A stretch of DNA of 64,000 nt from Aliihoeflea aestuarii (GTDB lineage Bacteria > Pseudomonadota > Alphaproteobacteria > Rhizobiales > Rhizobiaceae): positions 124,001 to 188,000 of the forward strand of contig NZ_JAAAMK010000007.1 in assembly GCF_024105665.1 (NCBI RefSeq), written 5' to 3'. The notes under the pieces are model-generated. The model searched no databases and was not told the origin of the DNA. It saw only the letters and a program-made list of their open reading frames with translations. Positions 34,172-45,600 of the stretch are shown here, piece by piece. The stretch's first letter is position 1. Each line of letters starts with the position of its first letter. A program made the position numbers and the translations under genes.

Positions 34172-36073
34172 ATGCAGGCGTCGGTCGAAACGTCTCCTCA
34201 GACATCGCCGCTCAGAAAGCGGCAGGGCACCGGTGCGCTGGCGCTGGCCGCGATAGGTGTCGTTTACGGCGATATCGGAACAAGCCCGATCTATGCCCTG
34301 CGTGAGGCTATGCGCGCCACTGCAAGTCCGGAACGTTCGACCGATGTCGAAGTGATGGGCGTTCTGTCGATCATCGTCTGGTCGTTGACGCTTATCGTCA
34401 CGATCAAATATGTGCTGATCGTGCTGCGGGCGGACAATAACGGCGAGGGCGGCACGCTTTCGCTGATGGCGCTCGCCCGGCAGAATGCCGGCCGGTTTTC
34501 GCCCGGCGTGATGCTGCTCGGCATGATCGGGGCGGGTCTTTTTCTAGGTGATGCGCTGATTACGCCTGCGATATCCGTCCTGTCCGCGGTGGAGGGTCTG
34601 GAAGTCGCGACGCCGACATTCGCGCCCTACGTTATTCCGATCACGGTTGTGATTCTCGTCGCGCTGTTCATCGTTCAAAAGCGCGGAACGGCATCGGTCG
34701 CCAGCGTCTTCGGTCCGATCACGGCGTGCTGGTTTCTGGTGCTGGGCGGATTGGGGCTTTGGCATATCATCGCTGCGCCTCAAGTGCTGGCCGCGCTCAA
34801 TCCTTCCTACGCGGTCGGGTTCCTTTTCAGCCACTCAGCAGTTGCTTTCGCGGTGATCGGCGCAGCTTTTCTGGCTGTGACGGGTGCCGAGGCGATCTAC
34901 GCCGATCTTGGCCATTTTGGGCGCAAGCCGATCGTTCTCGCCTGGTTCGGGCTCGTCTTCCCGGCACTGTTGCTCAATTATTTCGGGCAGGGGGCCTTCA
35001 TACTTACCCATGACGAGGTGGCGGAGCAGCCCTTGTTCCAGATGGTGCCCGAGTGGGGTGTACTGCCGCTGGTCGTTCTGGCTACCGTTGCAACGATCAT
35101 CGCAAGCCAGGCCGTCATCACCGGTACGTTTTCGCTGGCGAGTCAGGCGATCCAACTCGGCATTCTTCCCCGGTTCGCCATTTTTCACACGTCGGACACA
35201 CAGTCCGGCCAGATTTTCATGCCGCAAATCAACGGGCTTCTTCTGATCGGCGTCGTGATTCTGGTTCTCGAATTCGGCTCGTCAAGCGCGCTGGCGGGGG
35301 CTTACGGCATTTCGGTTACCGGTGAGATGGTGGTGACGGCGCTGCTGCTCATGGTCGTGCTGCGCAAATCATGGAAGTGGCCGCTTGTCGCTGTCGTGGC
35401 TCTGGTCGTGCCGTTTCTTCTGCTGGACCTGGTCTTCCTTGCAGCCAATTCGCTCAAGTTTCTGGAAGGCGGCTGGGTGTCCGTCGGTGTCGCGCTCGCG
35501 GCGATGGTCGTCATGATGACGTGGCGGCGCGGCAGCGCCCTGCTTTTTCGCAAGACCCGCAAGAGCGAGGTTCCGCTGGATGTCCTGACGAACAATCTTG
35601 CCAAAAACCGTCCCACCATTGTGTCGGGAACGGCTGTGTTCCTGACCAGCGATCCCGAAAGCGCACCGACAGCGCTGATGCACAGTCTCAAGCACTACAA
35701 GGTGCTTCACGAGCGCAACATCATCCTGACGGTCGCGACGGTGGAAACGCCGCGCGTGAGCCGGGAGGAGCGGATCAAGGTCGAATCGATCAACGATCTG
35801 TTCGTGCGCGTCGTGCTGTATTTCGGCTATGCCGAGCGGCCCAACGTGCCGAAAGGACTGGCGCGCTGTCAGATCCCCGGCTGGCAGTTCGATATCATGA
35901 CCACGTCGTTCTTTCTGTCCCGCCGCACGCTCAAGGCGTCCAGCCAGTCGGCGATGCCGAAATGGCAGGACCGGCTCTACATCGCGCTTGCGCGCAATGC
36001 GTCCGATGCCACGGCCTATTTCCAGATCCCGAGCGGGCGCGTCGTGGAAATCGGAACGCAATTGGTGATCTGA
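34172..36073 (+). CDS. kup: Kup-type potassium uptake permease
   Basis: A 633-aa KUP/HAK/KT family transporter with about 12 transmembrane helices in the first 440 residues and a soluble C-terminal domain. Motifs: [78 protein letters not shown] and the C-terminal NFxG-less end. It carries K+ with protons. ATG 34172 has AAGGA six bases upstream. Its stop lies two bases from the end of the broken VWA gene (convergent). Confidence 0.94.
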   Translation: MQASVETSPQTSPLRKRQGTGALALAAIGVVYGDIGTSPIYALREAMRATASPERSTDVEVMGVLSIIVWSLTLIVTIKYVLIVLRADNNGEGGTLSLMALARQNAGRFSPGVMLLGMIGAGLFLGDALITPAISVLSAVEGLEVATPTFAPYVIPITVVILVALFIVQKRGTASVASVFGPITACWFLVLGGLGLWHIIAAPQVLAALNPSYAVGFLFSHSAVAFAVIGAAFLAVTGAEAIYADLGHFGRKPIVLAWFGLVFPALLLNYFGQGAFILTHDEVAEQPLFQMVPEWGVLPLVVLATVATIIASQAVITGTFSLASQAIQLGILPRFAIFHTSDTQSGQIFMPQINGLLLIGVVILVLEFGSSSALAGAYGISVTGEMVVTALLLMVVLRKSWKWPLVAVVALVVPFLLLDLVFLAANSLKFLEGGWVSVGVALAAMVVMMTWRRGSALLFRKTRKSEVPLDVLTNNLAKNRPTIVSGTAVFLTSDPESAPTALMHSLKHYKVLHERNIILTVATVETPRVSREERIKVESINDLFVRVVLYFGYAERPNVPKGLARCQIPGWQFDIMTTSFFLSRRTLKASSQSAMPKWQDRLYIALARNASDATAYFQIPSGRVVEIGTQLVI

Positions 36074-36074
36074 T

Positions 36075-37178
36075 CTAGTCGTTCATGGTGTCTTCGGCGC
36101 CTTCGAGATCGGCATCGACCGTGGCAATGAAGGCGTCAAGCTCCGTCTGGCGCTCGACAAGCCTTTCGCGGACAAAAGCGACCGCTTCATTGTCGGTCAG
36201 GCCCCTGCGAAGGAGGCTGTTGGAAATCGTCGTGAAATTGATGTTTTCGTTGCTGCCGGCACGTCTGACACATGCCGACGCCTGGTTCTTGGCCGTATCG
36301 GATTGAATCCTGTTCATATTCCTGACGGTCATCGTGCCGAGCTCGAACTGGGTCTGTCTTAACTGGTTTCCCAGTTCGATTCTGAGCCGCTCGCGTAGTT
36401 GGGCGGCGTTCGATGCGGCCGCGAACATGCCGCCACCGGCCGATGCTACGTCCTCAAGGGCGCGCCGATCCCGTTCCGACACGTCGAAGCCGATGATGTT
36501 GACGACCGCATTGATGTCGGATCCGCGCAGCAAGCGAGCGGCCTCGACGGATCGCCGCCACAGGTTTCCAGCCCGTCCGAAACCACGAAAACCACCTGCT
36601 CCCCTTCGCTTGCAGCGGGCACAAGCGCTTCACCCGCCGCCGGGATGGCCGCGGCGAGGGGTGTTCCTCCCGGTCGCGTCGGACGCGTCGAGCGCCGACC
36701 TCAATGCTTTGCGATCCAGCGTCGCCGTCTCGTGGACCATCTCCACGCCACGGCAGGATTCCTGCCTGCCGCTATTCTGATTATTTCCGGTATGACCGAA
36801 AGCAAGGATGCCAATCTCGGCATCCTCCGGCACACCATCCAGAAAGCGCGAGACTGCGTTCTTGGCCGCATCCATCTTGCGGCCCCCGCCGACCCGTCCG
36901 GCCATCGAGCCGGATGCATCGAGTGCGATCACGGCGCGGATCCATCGTTCTGCGGGGATTTCCTGCTGGTCGGGGCCTTCCGGTCCGTCGCGCATCACGT
37001 AGTCGGAATAGCATTCGCGAGTGTCCCGGCCGAACTGCGCGACATAGTCCTCATGCAACGCTTCACCATTCCAGAACTCGCGCTCGGTGGACAGTGACTG
37101 TGCGCTGGACGGCGAATGCGCGACTGTTGCGGTGACGAGAAGGGCGCTCGCGGCGGCAAGGCGGATCGAATGCTGCAT
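36075..37178 (-). pseudogene. Exported von Willebrand factor A protein, broken by two opposite frameshifts
   Basis: The 5' part (start 37178) has a signal peptide (MQHSIRLAAASALLVTATVAHS) and the VWA start VIALDASGSMAGRVGG with the MIDAS motif DASGS. It runs in one frame to DASDATG, then reaches a stop at 36630. The next part, PLAAAIPAAGEALVPAA and VVFVVSDGLETCGGDP, is in another frame. The end, LLRGSDINAVVNIIGFDV to the stop at 36075, is again in the first frame. So there is one extra base near 36663 (GGGAGG) and one missing base near 36542 (between ETCGGDP and EAARLL). The net frame is restored, but the protein cannot be made as read. True pseudogene or two sequencing errors are both possible. 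Confidence 0.8.
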
Positions 37179-37278
37179 CCTGATGCGTCTCTTTTTACAA
37201 CCGTGAGTTGTTATGTCGCGAATGTGGCCATAGCTCGTCACCCGATTGACAGGAGCAGGTGAACTCATTATCAGAACC

Positions 37279-37292
37279 GTACCGTACGGTAC
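37279..37292. promoter_or_regulatory. Perfect palindrome, probable TetR operator
   Basis: GTACCGTACGGTAC is a perfect 14-base palindrome, 22 bases before the start of the TetR gene. Such ACCGTACGGT-type palindromes are typical of sites bound by TetR-family repressors, so autoregulation is likely. Confidence 0.65.
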
Positions 37293-37313
37293 TTAAGCGG
37301 ATGGCAATCGGGC

Positions 37314-39004
<1,691 letters not shown>

Positions 39005-39025
39005 GCTTGCTTCCGAAGCTCATAG

Positions 39026-39053
39026 AAAAGGCCGCCCCAGGGCGGCCTTTTTG
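39026..39053. terminator. Terminator after ilvC
   Basis: AAAAGGCCGCC, loop CCAG, GGCGGCCTTTTT: a perfect GC-rich stem flanked by A and T runs, able to stop transcription of ilvC and of the convergent PilZ gene. Confidence 0.9.
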
Positions 39054-39076
39054 CTGAGCGGTCGATCTGGACCGAA

Positions 39077-39361
39077 CTATCCGTAATGCCAGTGCGGCTT
39101 TGGTTCTTCCGCAAGGAATTCGACGCCCATTCTGTTTCCGGCACGCCAGCGGACCACCGAGCGATAGCCCTTTGCGTCGGTCGGGATGTAAAGAAGAAAA
39201 TTGTCCGGGACTTGCACTTCGGCCGGAATGCGAAGCTCCGCACCTCTGGAGTGTATGTTGCGCACCGTACAGGCGATTTCGGATGTGTTGATGTCAATGA
39301 TGATGGACGCGCCCTTTAAGGCGCGCTGGCGGTGCTCCGCCCGTAGATTGTCATCGTTCAC
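39077..39361 (-). CDS. PilZ-domain protein
   Basis: A 94-aa single PilZ domain: RQRALKGASIIID near the N-terminus, CTVRNIHSRGAELRIP (equivalent of the DxSxxG strand, here NIHSRGA), NFLLYIPTDAKGYRSVVRWRAGNRMGVEFLAEE. The classical RxxxR/DxSxxG c-di-GMP motifs are changed, as in many rhizobial PilZ proteins, so ligand binding is uncertain. GTG 39361 is preferred because AGGAAG lies six bases upstream; an in-frame GTG at 39367 is an alternative. Confidence 0.85.
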   Translation of the reverse strand: MNDDNLRAEHRQRALKGASIIIDINTSEIACTVRNIHSRGAELRIPAEVQVPDNFLLYIPTDAKGYRSVVRWRAGNRMGVEFLAEEPKPHWHYG

Positions 39362-39430
39362 AATCACCTTCCTTGCCGATGGCGCAACCTGTTCGTCAGC
39401 TTAGCAGCCCGCAAACGCTCGGACAAAGCC

Positions 39431-39844
39431 TCACTGGTAGGGTGAGACGCAGACCCGGCGCTGGCCACGCGGCGGCAGGAATGAATTGTCCGACGCGCGA
39501 TAGGACGCGTAGCGGGTCTGACACCATTGGACATGGGCGAAGGGCAGCGTAGGCATTGTGACGGGACCGGAAACGACGCGGCGTCCGCCATAGGCATAGG
39601 GTGCGGCGGGCAGAATGGCTGCCGGATGCGGCGGGTAGAACCAGCTCGCATCGTCCAACGGATATTCGAATCCCTTGTAGGGGAGGGGCGGACTGCCGAG
39701 TTCCTCGACGATCGTGACTTGCGGTGCGATCGCCACCGGTGGCGGCGCAATGACCGGCGCGCTGCGGGATTGCAGCATATCGGCGGCATGGCCAGCGCCT
39801 GCCATCATCGATAGGGCGATTGCCGTCGAAAGAATCCGCGTCAC
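39431..39844 (-). CDS. BA14K-like exported protein
   Basis: A 137-aa protein with signal peptide MTRILSTAIALSMMAGAGHA and a Pro-rich middle (PVIAPPPVAIAP, YPPHPAAILPAAPYAYGG). The last 35 residues, HVQWCQTRYASYRASDNSFLPPRGQRRVCVSPY, follow the BA14K pattern W-C-x-x-R-Y-x-S-Y...C, best known from the immunoreactive 14-kDa protein of Brucella. A cell envelope location is likely; the function is unknown. GTG 39844 is used because GGAG is six bases upstream and the signal peptide starts there. The region 39845-40063 upstream shows no further gene. Confidence 0.75.
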   Translation of the reverse strand: MTRILSTAIALSMMAGAGHAADMLQSRSAPVIAPPPVAIAPQVTIVEELGSPPLPYKGFEYPLDDASWFYPPHPAAILPAAPYAYGGRRVVSGPVTMPTLPFAHVQWCQTRYASYRASDNSFLPPRGQRRVCVSPYQ

Positions 39845-40063
39845 GTCATGCTCCAAATCAGATCGTCGCCAAGATTAGCGCTGCGATCTTGTACGAAGCT
39901 TGAGGCTGGCAGCGGTTCGCACTGGGAACGTGCTGATTTGCTCCGACAAGGTGCCCAAAGGGCATTCGTTGGAGACGAAAAACTTTGGCGCAGGTGCTGG
40001 ACAGGCCAAAGATGAGTGGCTATAGACGCGGCTTCTTCGAAGCGCCCCGGCGCCTCGATGGCC

Positions 40064-40139
<76 letters not shown>

Positions 40140-40282
40140 TTTCACTTTCCCGCATTTGCGCAAGCGTCGCGAACTCGTCCAGTGCGAGTCCAGAATAGCT
40201 ACTATTTGCTACTTGATTTCATCCTGATCCGAAAAGACGGTTCCGGTCCGCAATTCGTTTGCTCAGACCGTCTGCCGATGAA

Positions 40283-41443
40283 ATGAAGAGAGTTTTCAGA
40301 TACGCATATTGGAGATGGCGAGGGGTTCGGGAGCGCTATGTCGAGCCGTTCGCGACGACGCTTTGGCATCGCTTGTACGGCCGGCGCAAGATCAGGACCA
40401 TGCCGGGGTACAGGAAGCCGGGAAGCAAAGTCGCGATCTACCTGATCTATCCGAAATGGACCGTCCAGCCCTCCCACATACGGTCGATGGCATACTTGGC
40501 CGAAAAGGGCTTTTCGGTAATCGTCGTCTCCAATCTGGCTTTGTCTCCAAACGATATCGACCTGCTCCGACCGCACAGCACGAGCATTATCGAACGACCC
40601 AATATCGGGTATGACTTCGGCGGGTATCAGGATGGAGTCCGCAGCATCCGAAGCTGTCGCGATGCGCTCGATCAACTGATCCTTGTCAACGATTCCACCT
40701 GGTTTCCGCTTGCGGGCAGTCGGGACTGGATCGAGGATGTATCTGCGTTGGGCGTGGATTTTGCGGGTGCTGCGTCCAATCTTGGGCTCGCACCTCTCGC
40801 CCCTGAAGAATTCCGGTCCTTCGAATGGTCCTATGAGACCGGACGGCCGCAATTTCATTATGGTTCCTACGCGTTGAGCTTTGGGAAAAAAATCCTGCGC
40901 GATGGCGCATTCTGGTCTTTCTGGGACCGGTTCCAGATTACGAACGACAAAATTCAAACGGTCCGGCGCGGAGAGGTCGGGCTTTCGCAACTCCTGATCG
41001 GTCGCGGACATAGTCATGGCTGCACGCTGGCGATGGATGATCTCGGCTCCTACGTCGCAAGCTTGTCGGACGAGCGTCTCGGGCAACTCGTCCGTGCGCT
41101 GATCATTCCTCAGGAGCGGGAACTCAGCGTAGCAAAAGCTGCCTTTCTGGCCCATGAACCGGCGTCTGCCGAATGGCGCGGTGACGCCGTCAGATTCATC
41201 TTGAATGCCATCGCCCGAACCGGAATCAGCTACGCACTGCCGGAACTGACGGTGCGGGAACTGGGATTTCCGTTTCTTAAAAAATCGCCGCTCTTTCTGG
41301 ATTCCGAGGGTTGCCGGGAAACGCTTCGTATCCTGAAAATGCAGCCCGATCCGATCGGGACGGAGCTTCTGGCCGAGGCTCGGCACATGATGGGCACCGA
41401 CGAGCCTGAAAGAAAGCGCCTCGTTTCAACGAAGGCGGCGTAG
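40283..41443 (+). CDS. RgpF-like (rhamnan synthesis F) glycan protein
   Basis: A 386-aa protein of the rhamnan synthesis protein F family (PF05045). The core is KVAIYLIYPKWTVQPSHIRSMAYL, IIERPNIGYDFGGYQDGV and LDQLILVNDSTWFPL, and the end is GFPFLKKSPLFLDSEGCRETL. This family is found in clusters for rhamnose-containing or other surface polysaccharides and is probably glycosyltransferase-related, but its reaction is not settled. I use ATG 40283; a TTG at 40259 is possible. It is convergent with a paralogue at 41493-42389, which shares GYDF, NDS and FLKKS. Confidence 0.8.
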   Translation: MKRVFRYAYWRWRGVRERYVEPFATTLWHRLYGRRKIRTMPGYRKPGSKVAIYLIYPKWTVQPSHIRSMAYLAEKGFSVIVVSNLALSPNDIDLLRPHSTSIIERPNIGYDFGGYQDGVRSIRSCRDALDQLILVNDSTWFPLAGSRDWIEDVSALGVDFAGAASNLGLAPLAPEEFRSFEWSYETGRPQFHYGSYALSFGKKILRDGAFWSFWDRFQITNDKIQTVRRGEVGLSQLLIGRGHSHGCTLAMDDLGSYVASLSDERLGQLVRALIIPQERELSVAKAAFLAHEPASAEWRGDAVRFILNAIARTGISYALPELTVRELGFPFLKKSPLFLDSEGCRETLRILKMQPDPIGTELLAEARHMMGTDEPERKRLVSTKAA

Positions 41444-41484
41444 CGGCGACATTTTTGCCGGCCATGTTTCGGAACTGTTCCAAA

Positions 41485-41512
41485 CCTCACAATCAAAGCG
41501 CGGATTGTGGGG
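41485..41512. terminator. Hairpin between the two RgpF-like genes
   Basis: CCTCACAATC pairs with GATTGTGGGG (10 bp, one G-T pair) around an 8-base loop. It overlaps the stop of the minus-strand gene and may stop both convergent transcripts. There is no T-run. Confidence 0.35.
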
Positions 41513-42389
41513 GATGTCCAAGCTCGATCAATTTCCGCTGAATGACTTCGCTGTCCTGAAACGACCGCATCTTCCCGAAGAGCGATTTCTTCAGGAACGG
41601 CATGCCGGCATCGATCAGTTCGAGCGGCATGTTCAGCATCGGGTCGAGATCCGACCGGGCAGCGCCGTGCCAGAAACTTCCGACGGTGACATGGCGCGCC
41701 GCGATGCGTGCGAGTTGAACTTCCTGGCACAAGATGACGTCGGCTGCGCGATCGAACGCATGGTGAGGAAGCAAGACGGGGCTTAAATTCTCAAGCAGTT
41801 CCGCGTCGAACGATTTCATGATGAACGCATAGGACTGGATGTGATTTTCGATCACCGCCGACGACGTGAAGCCGGCAAGCCTCCAGGGCGTAGCGGCGAC
41901 GAGCCTTTCGATGTCGCCGAAAGGCCCGAACACGGAATCGTTCATCATCAGGACGTCCGCCCCCGGTGACAATTCCGCGATCTGCTCCAGCCCGATCCGG
42001 TATGCGGAAAAGTCGTACCCCGACAGACCTTTCCAGATGAGGGCGTCGCTCAATTTCGTCAGATCCGGCGGGATCGTCAGAGGATCCTTCGTCGCGACGA
42101 TCACCAGCAATGGAACGCCTGCCGATCGCAAGGCGTGCAGGGAATAAAGTTGCGATGCGGAAAGATCACCCTGCGGGGAGAATAGGAAACAGATGTTCCA
42201 TCGCGGCGCTTGAAATACAGGCTTCAGGACGTGGTGCGTGGGCCGGGCGCGTCGTCTGCGGGAAAACCGCCAGATACGCCGCAGCTTCCAGAGAAGCGAC
42301 GCGTCGCTCGGCGTAAAGGTCCACAAACGTTCAAGTTTATTGACCGGTCGGACGAGACGGGTCAAATCATCCGAAACCGATGCATCCAT
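41493..42389 (-). CDS. RgpF-like glycan protein, paralogue of the convergent neighbour
   Basis: A 298-aa protein with the same core as the preceding gene: WNICFLFSPQGDLSASQLYSLHALRSAG, LSGYDFSAYRIGLEQIAEL, VLMMNDSVFGPFGDI and MPFLKKSLFGKMRSFQD near the C-terminus. It is shorter by about 90 residues. The two copies lie tail to tail with 49 bases between, suggesting an old inverted duplication. ATG 42389 starts the conserved reading (MDASVSDDLTRLV). It is divergent from the NRPS gene with about 217 bases between, so a shared control region is possible. Confidence 0.75.
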   Translation of the reverse strand: MDASVSDDLTRLVRPVNKLERLWTFTPSDASLLWKLRRIWRFSRRRRARPTHHVLKPVFQAPRWNICFLFSPQGDLSASQLYSLHALRSAGVPLLVIVATKDPLTIPPDLTKLSDALIWKGLSGYDFSAYRIGLEQIAELSPGADVLMMNDSVFGPFGDIERLVAATPWRLAGFTSSAVIENHIQSYAFIMKSFDAELLENLSPVLLPHHAFDRAADVILCQEVQLARIAARHVTVGSFWHGAARSDLDPMLNMPLELIDAGMPFLKKSLFGKMRSFQDSEVIQRKLIELGHPPQSAL

Positions 42390-42606
42390 TCTTTCAGTCC
42401 TGCCGCCTGGTTCCGCGCGATGGTAGCCGATGCCCGTGGCGTTCACCAGTTCCGGCGTGTGCGCACACTATCGCATGGCTTCCCGTCCGGCTCATTGATC
42501 ATGCAGAGTAAATCTTACGATTAATGGTAATGGATGCTTGCCTCCGACATAAATGTTCGCAGCTTTTCTTGAGCATGATTTTGACTATAGCGTCGGGGCG
42601 TGAGAC

Positions 42607-45600
42607 ATGAGGGAAATCGCGGTCGTTCTCGCAGGCGAGGAATCGCTTCTTGCCCAATGCGGCGAAATTCTGCTTCAGCGCGGACATCGCATCGCGCTCG
42701 TGATGACGGACGCGCCTGCCATCCGCGACTGGGCGCAAAGCCAAAACCTGGATGTGCGTGACTGGGGGGAGGGGCTTGGCGAGCAGCTTCGCGGGGTTTC
42801 GTTCGACTGGTTCTTCAGCATCGCCAATCTGCGCGTAATCCCGCAGGACATTCTGCGGCAGGCGCGTTCAGGTGCGGTGAATTTCCATGACGGCCCGTTG
42901 CCGCGCTATGCGGGCCTCAACACGCCGTCCTGGGCGATCATGGAGGGCGCGCAGACCTATGGCGTCACCTGGCACGACATGGAGGGCGGCATCGATATGG
43001 GTGACATTCTTGCGTCACTCGAATTTTCGATCGCGCCGGACGAAACGGTTCTGACGCTGAATGCCAAGTGCTTCGAGGCGGGAATTTCGAGCTTCACCGA
43101 TCTGATTTCCGGCATCGAAACGGATATGTCGACAGCCCGGCCGCAGCCGGAAGGTGCGCGGGTTACCTATCGCAAGACGGCTCGGCCAGTCGCTGCGGGC
43201 CTCATCGATTTCAGCCGCAGCGCGGTGGAGCTTTCGCGGCTTTCGCGGGCACTCGATTTTGGATCGCGCTACGCGAATCCGCTGGTGATGCCGAAGATCG
43301 CCGCGGCCGACACCATCTACGCCTTGACTGAACTGACCGTGCTCGATCAGCCGAGCGATCAGCCCCCTGGCACCGTGGTTGCCGTCGATGCCGACGGCGT
43401 CATCGTGGCGGCAGCCGACCGGCTGCTGCGCGTCGAGGGGCAGGCGATCGACGGCAGCGGAAGTCTCGCTTCCGTGGCCGGTTCCTTGCGGACGCTGCCG
43501 GTTCCGAGCGGTGAATTCCTGCGAGCCGTCGATGATGTCGTCGCTCGCGTTGTACCCCATGAAGCCTATTGGCTGTCGTCGCTTGCGGGCGCTGCCGATA
43601 TCGACGCGCAATGGGCGGGCGCAGGTTCCGGGACGCCGGCGGTGATCGAACTGGCGATGCCGGACGGCATGACGCCGCCCGATATGCTGGCATCGACCGT
43701 CGCGTTCTTTGCCCGATATTTCGCGGCTTCCCGTTTTGCGGTTGCTTATTCCAGCGACGAACTGACCGCCATGGCGGCACCCTTAAGGGGGCTTGTCGCG
43801 AGGTCGGTGCCCGTCTGTCTCGACATCGATCTCGATGGCGACGCTGCATCTCTGCGCGCTGCACTCGCGCGGACATTCGACGAGGCGCGACGAAAGTCGA
43901 CGTTTCTGAGCGACATTTTTCTTCGGCATCCGGGCCTGCGGCAGCCGGACTTGTCCATCGGCATCGTCGAGACCGCAGACGCCGCCCGCTCGGTGGGATT
44001 GCCCGGATGCGCGGTGACCTTCGCCATCGATCGCAAGGGACGCATGGTCGCCATTTGCGATCCTGGACGCATTTCTCCCGGCAAGGCTCGCGAACTTGCC
44101 GATCGTCTGACCGTTTTCGCCGCTGCCTTCGCTGCGGGCGGAATGTGCGTCGGTGACATGCCGACGGCCAGCGAGGAGGAGATGCGCCGCCTTCTCGTCG
44201 AGTTCAACGATACGGACGGCGATTACGACCGAGATGCCTGCGTGCACGATTTGATCGAACGACAGGTGCTACTGACCCCCGATGCCGTTGCAGTCGCGTT
44301 CGATGACCGGTCGATCACGTATCGCGAACTCGATCTTGCCGCCGACACGGTGGCCGCCGCGCTTCGTGAGAAAGGCGTCGGGCCGGACATGCCCGTCGGC
44401 CTCCATGTCAGGCGCTCGGCAGAACTCGTCATCGGCGCGCTCGGCATTTTGAAGGCGGGCGGCGCCTATGTGCCGCTCGATCCGGATTTTCCGACCGACC
44501 GGCTCGCGATGATGGTCGAGGACAGCGAGACGGCCTTCATTCTCACCGAACGGGATCTGACGCCGGTGACGACGAAGCAGGGCGTCGCCTTGCTGGATAT
44601 TCACGAACTCGTCGCGACGAAGCGTCCCAAGCCCGATGGTGTGCCCGTTCGGCCGGAAAATCTCGCTTACGTCATCTATACGTCGGGTTCGACCGGACGG
44701 CCCAAAGGCGTGATGATCGAGCACCGGAACGTGGTCAACTTCTTCGCCGGGATGGACCAGCGCGTGCCCTTGGGCACGGAGCGCCAGCCCGTGTGGTTGG
44801 CGGTGACGAGCCTTTCGTTCGACATATCCGTGCTCGAACTTTTCTGGACGCTGTCACGCGGCTTCAAGGTCGTGATCCATACAAGCGATGTCCATCGCGC
44901 GCACCGCTTGGCGGCCGTGCCGGCAACCGCTTCGGTGCCGGTGCACGGGTCGATGGATTTCGGCCTGTTCTACTGGGGCAATGACGATGGCGCGGGGCCG
45001 GCGAAATATCGGCTGCTTCTGGAAGGGGCGAAATTCGCCGACGCGCACGGGTTCACAGCGATCTGGACGCCGGAAAGGCATTTTCATGCCTTCGGTGGCC
45101 CGTATCCGAACCCTGCCGTGACCGGTGCGGCGGTCGCTGCCGTGACATCCAATCTCGAAATTCGCGCGGGAAGCTGCGTTTTGCCCCTGCATCACCCGGC
45201 GCGGGTGGTCGAGGAATGGGCCGTCGTCGACAATCTATCGAACGGGCGGGTCGCGCTTGCCTTCGCGTCCGGCTGGATGCCGGAGGACTTCGTGCTGCGG
45301 CCGGAAAACGCACCGCCCGCCAACAAGGCGGCGCTCAGCCGTGACATCGAAACCGTGCGCCGGCTGTGGCGGGGCGAATCGGTCGAGTTTCCGATGGGCG
45401 ACAAGGTCGTTTCGGTCATCACGCAGCCGCGCCCGGTTCAGCGCGACCTGCCGGTCTGGCTGACGACGGCCGGCAATCCGGAAAGCTACCGCGAAGCGGC
45501 GAATCTGGGCGCCAACGTTCTGACCCATCTGCTCGGACAGTCGATCGAGGAACTGGGCGAGAAGATCGCGATCTATCGCACGGCGCTGGCCGCACAGGGG

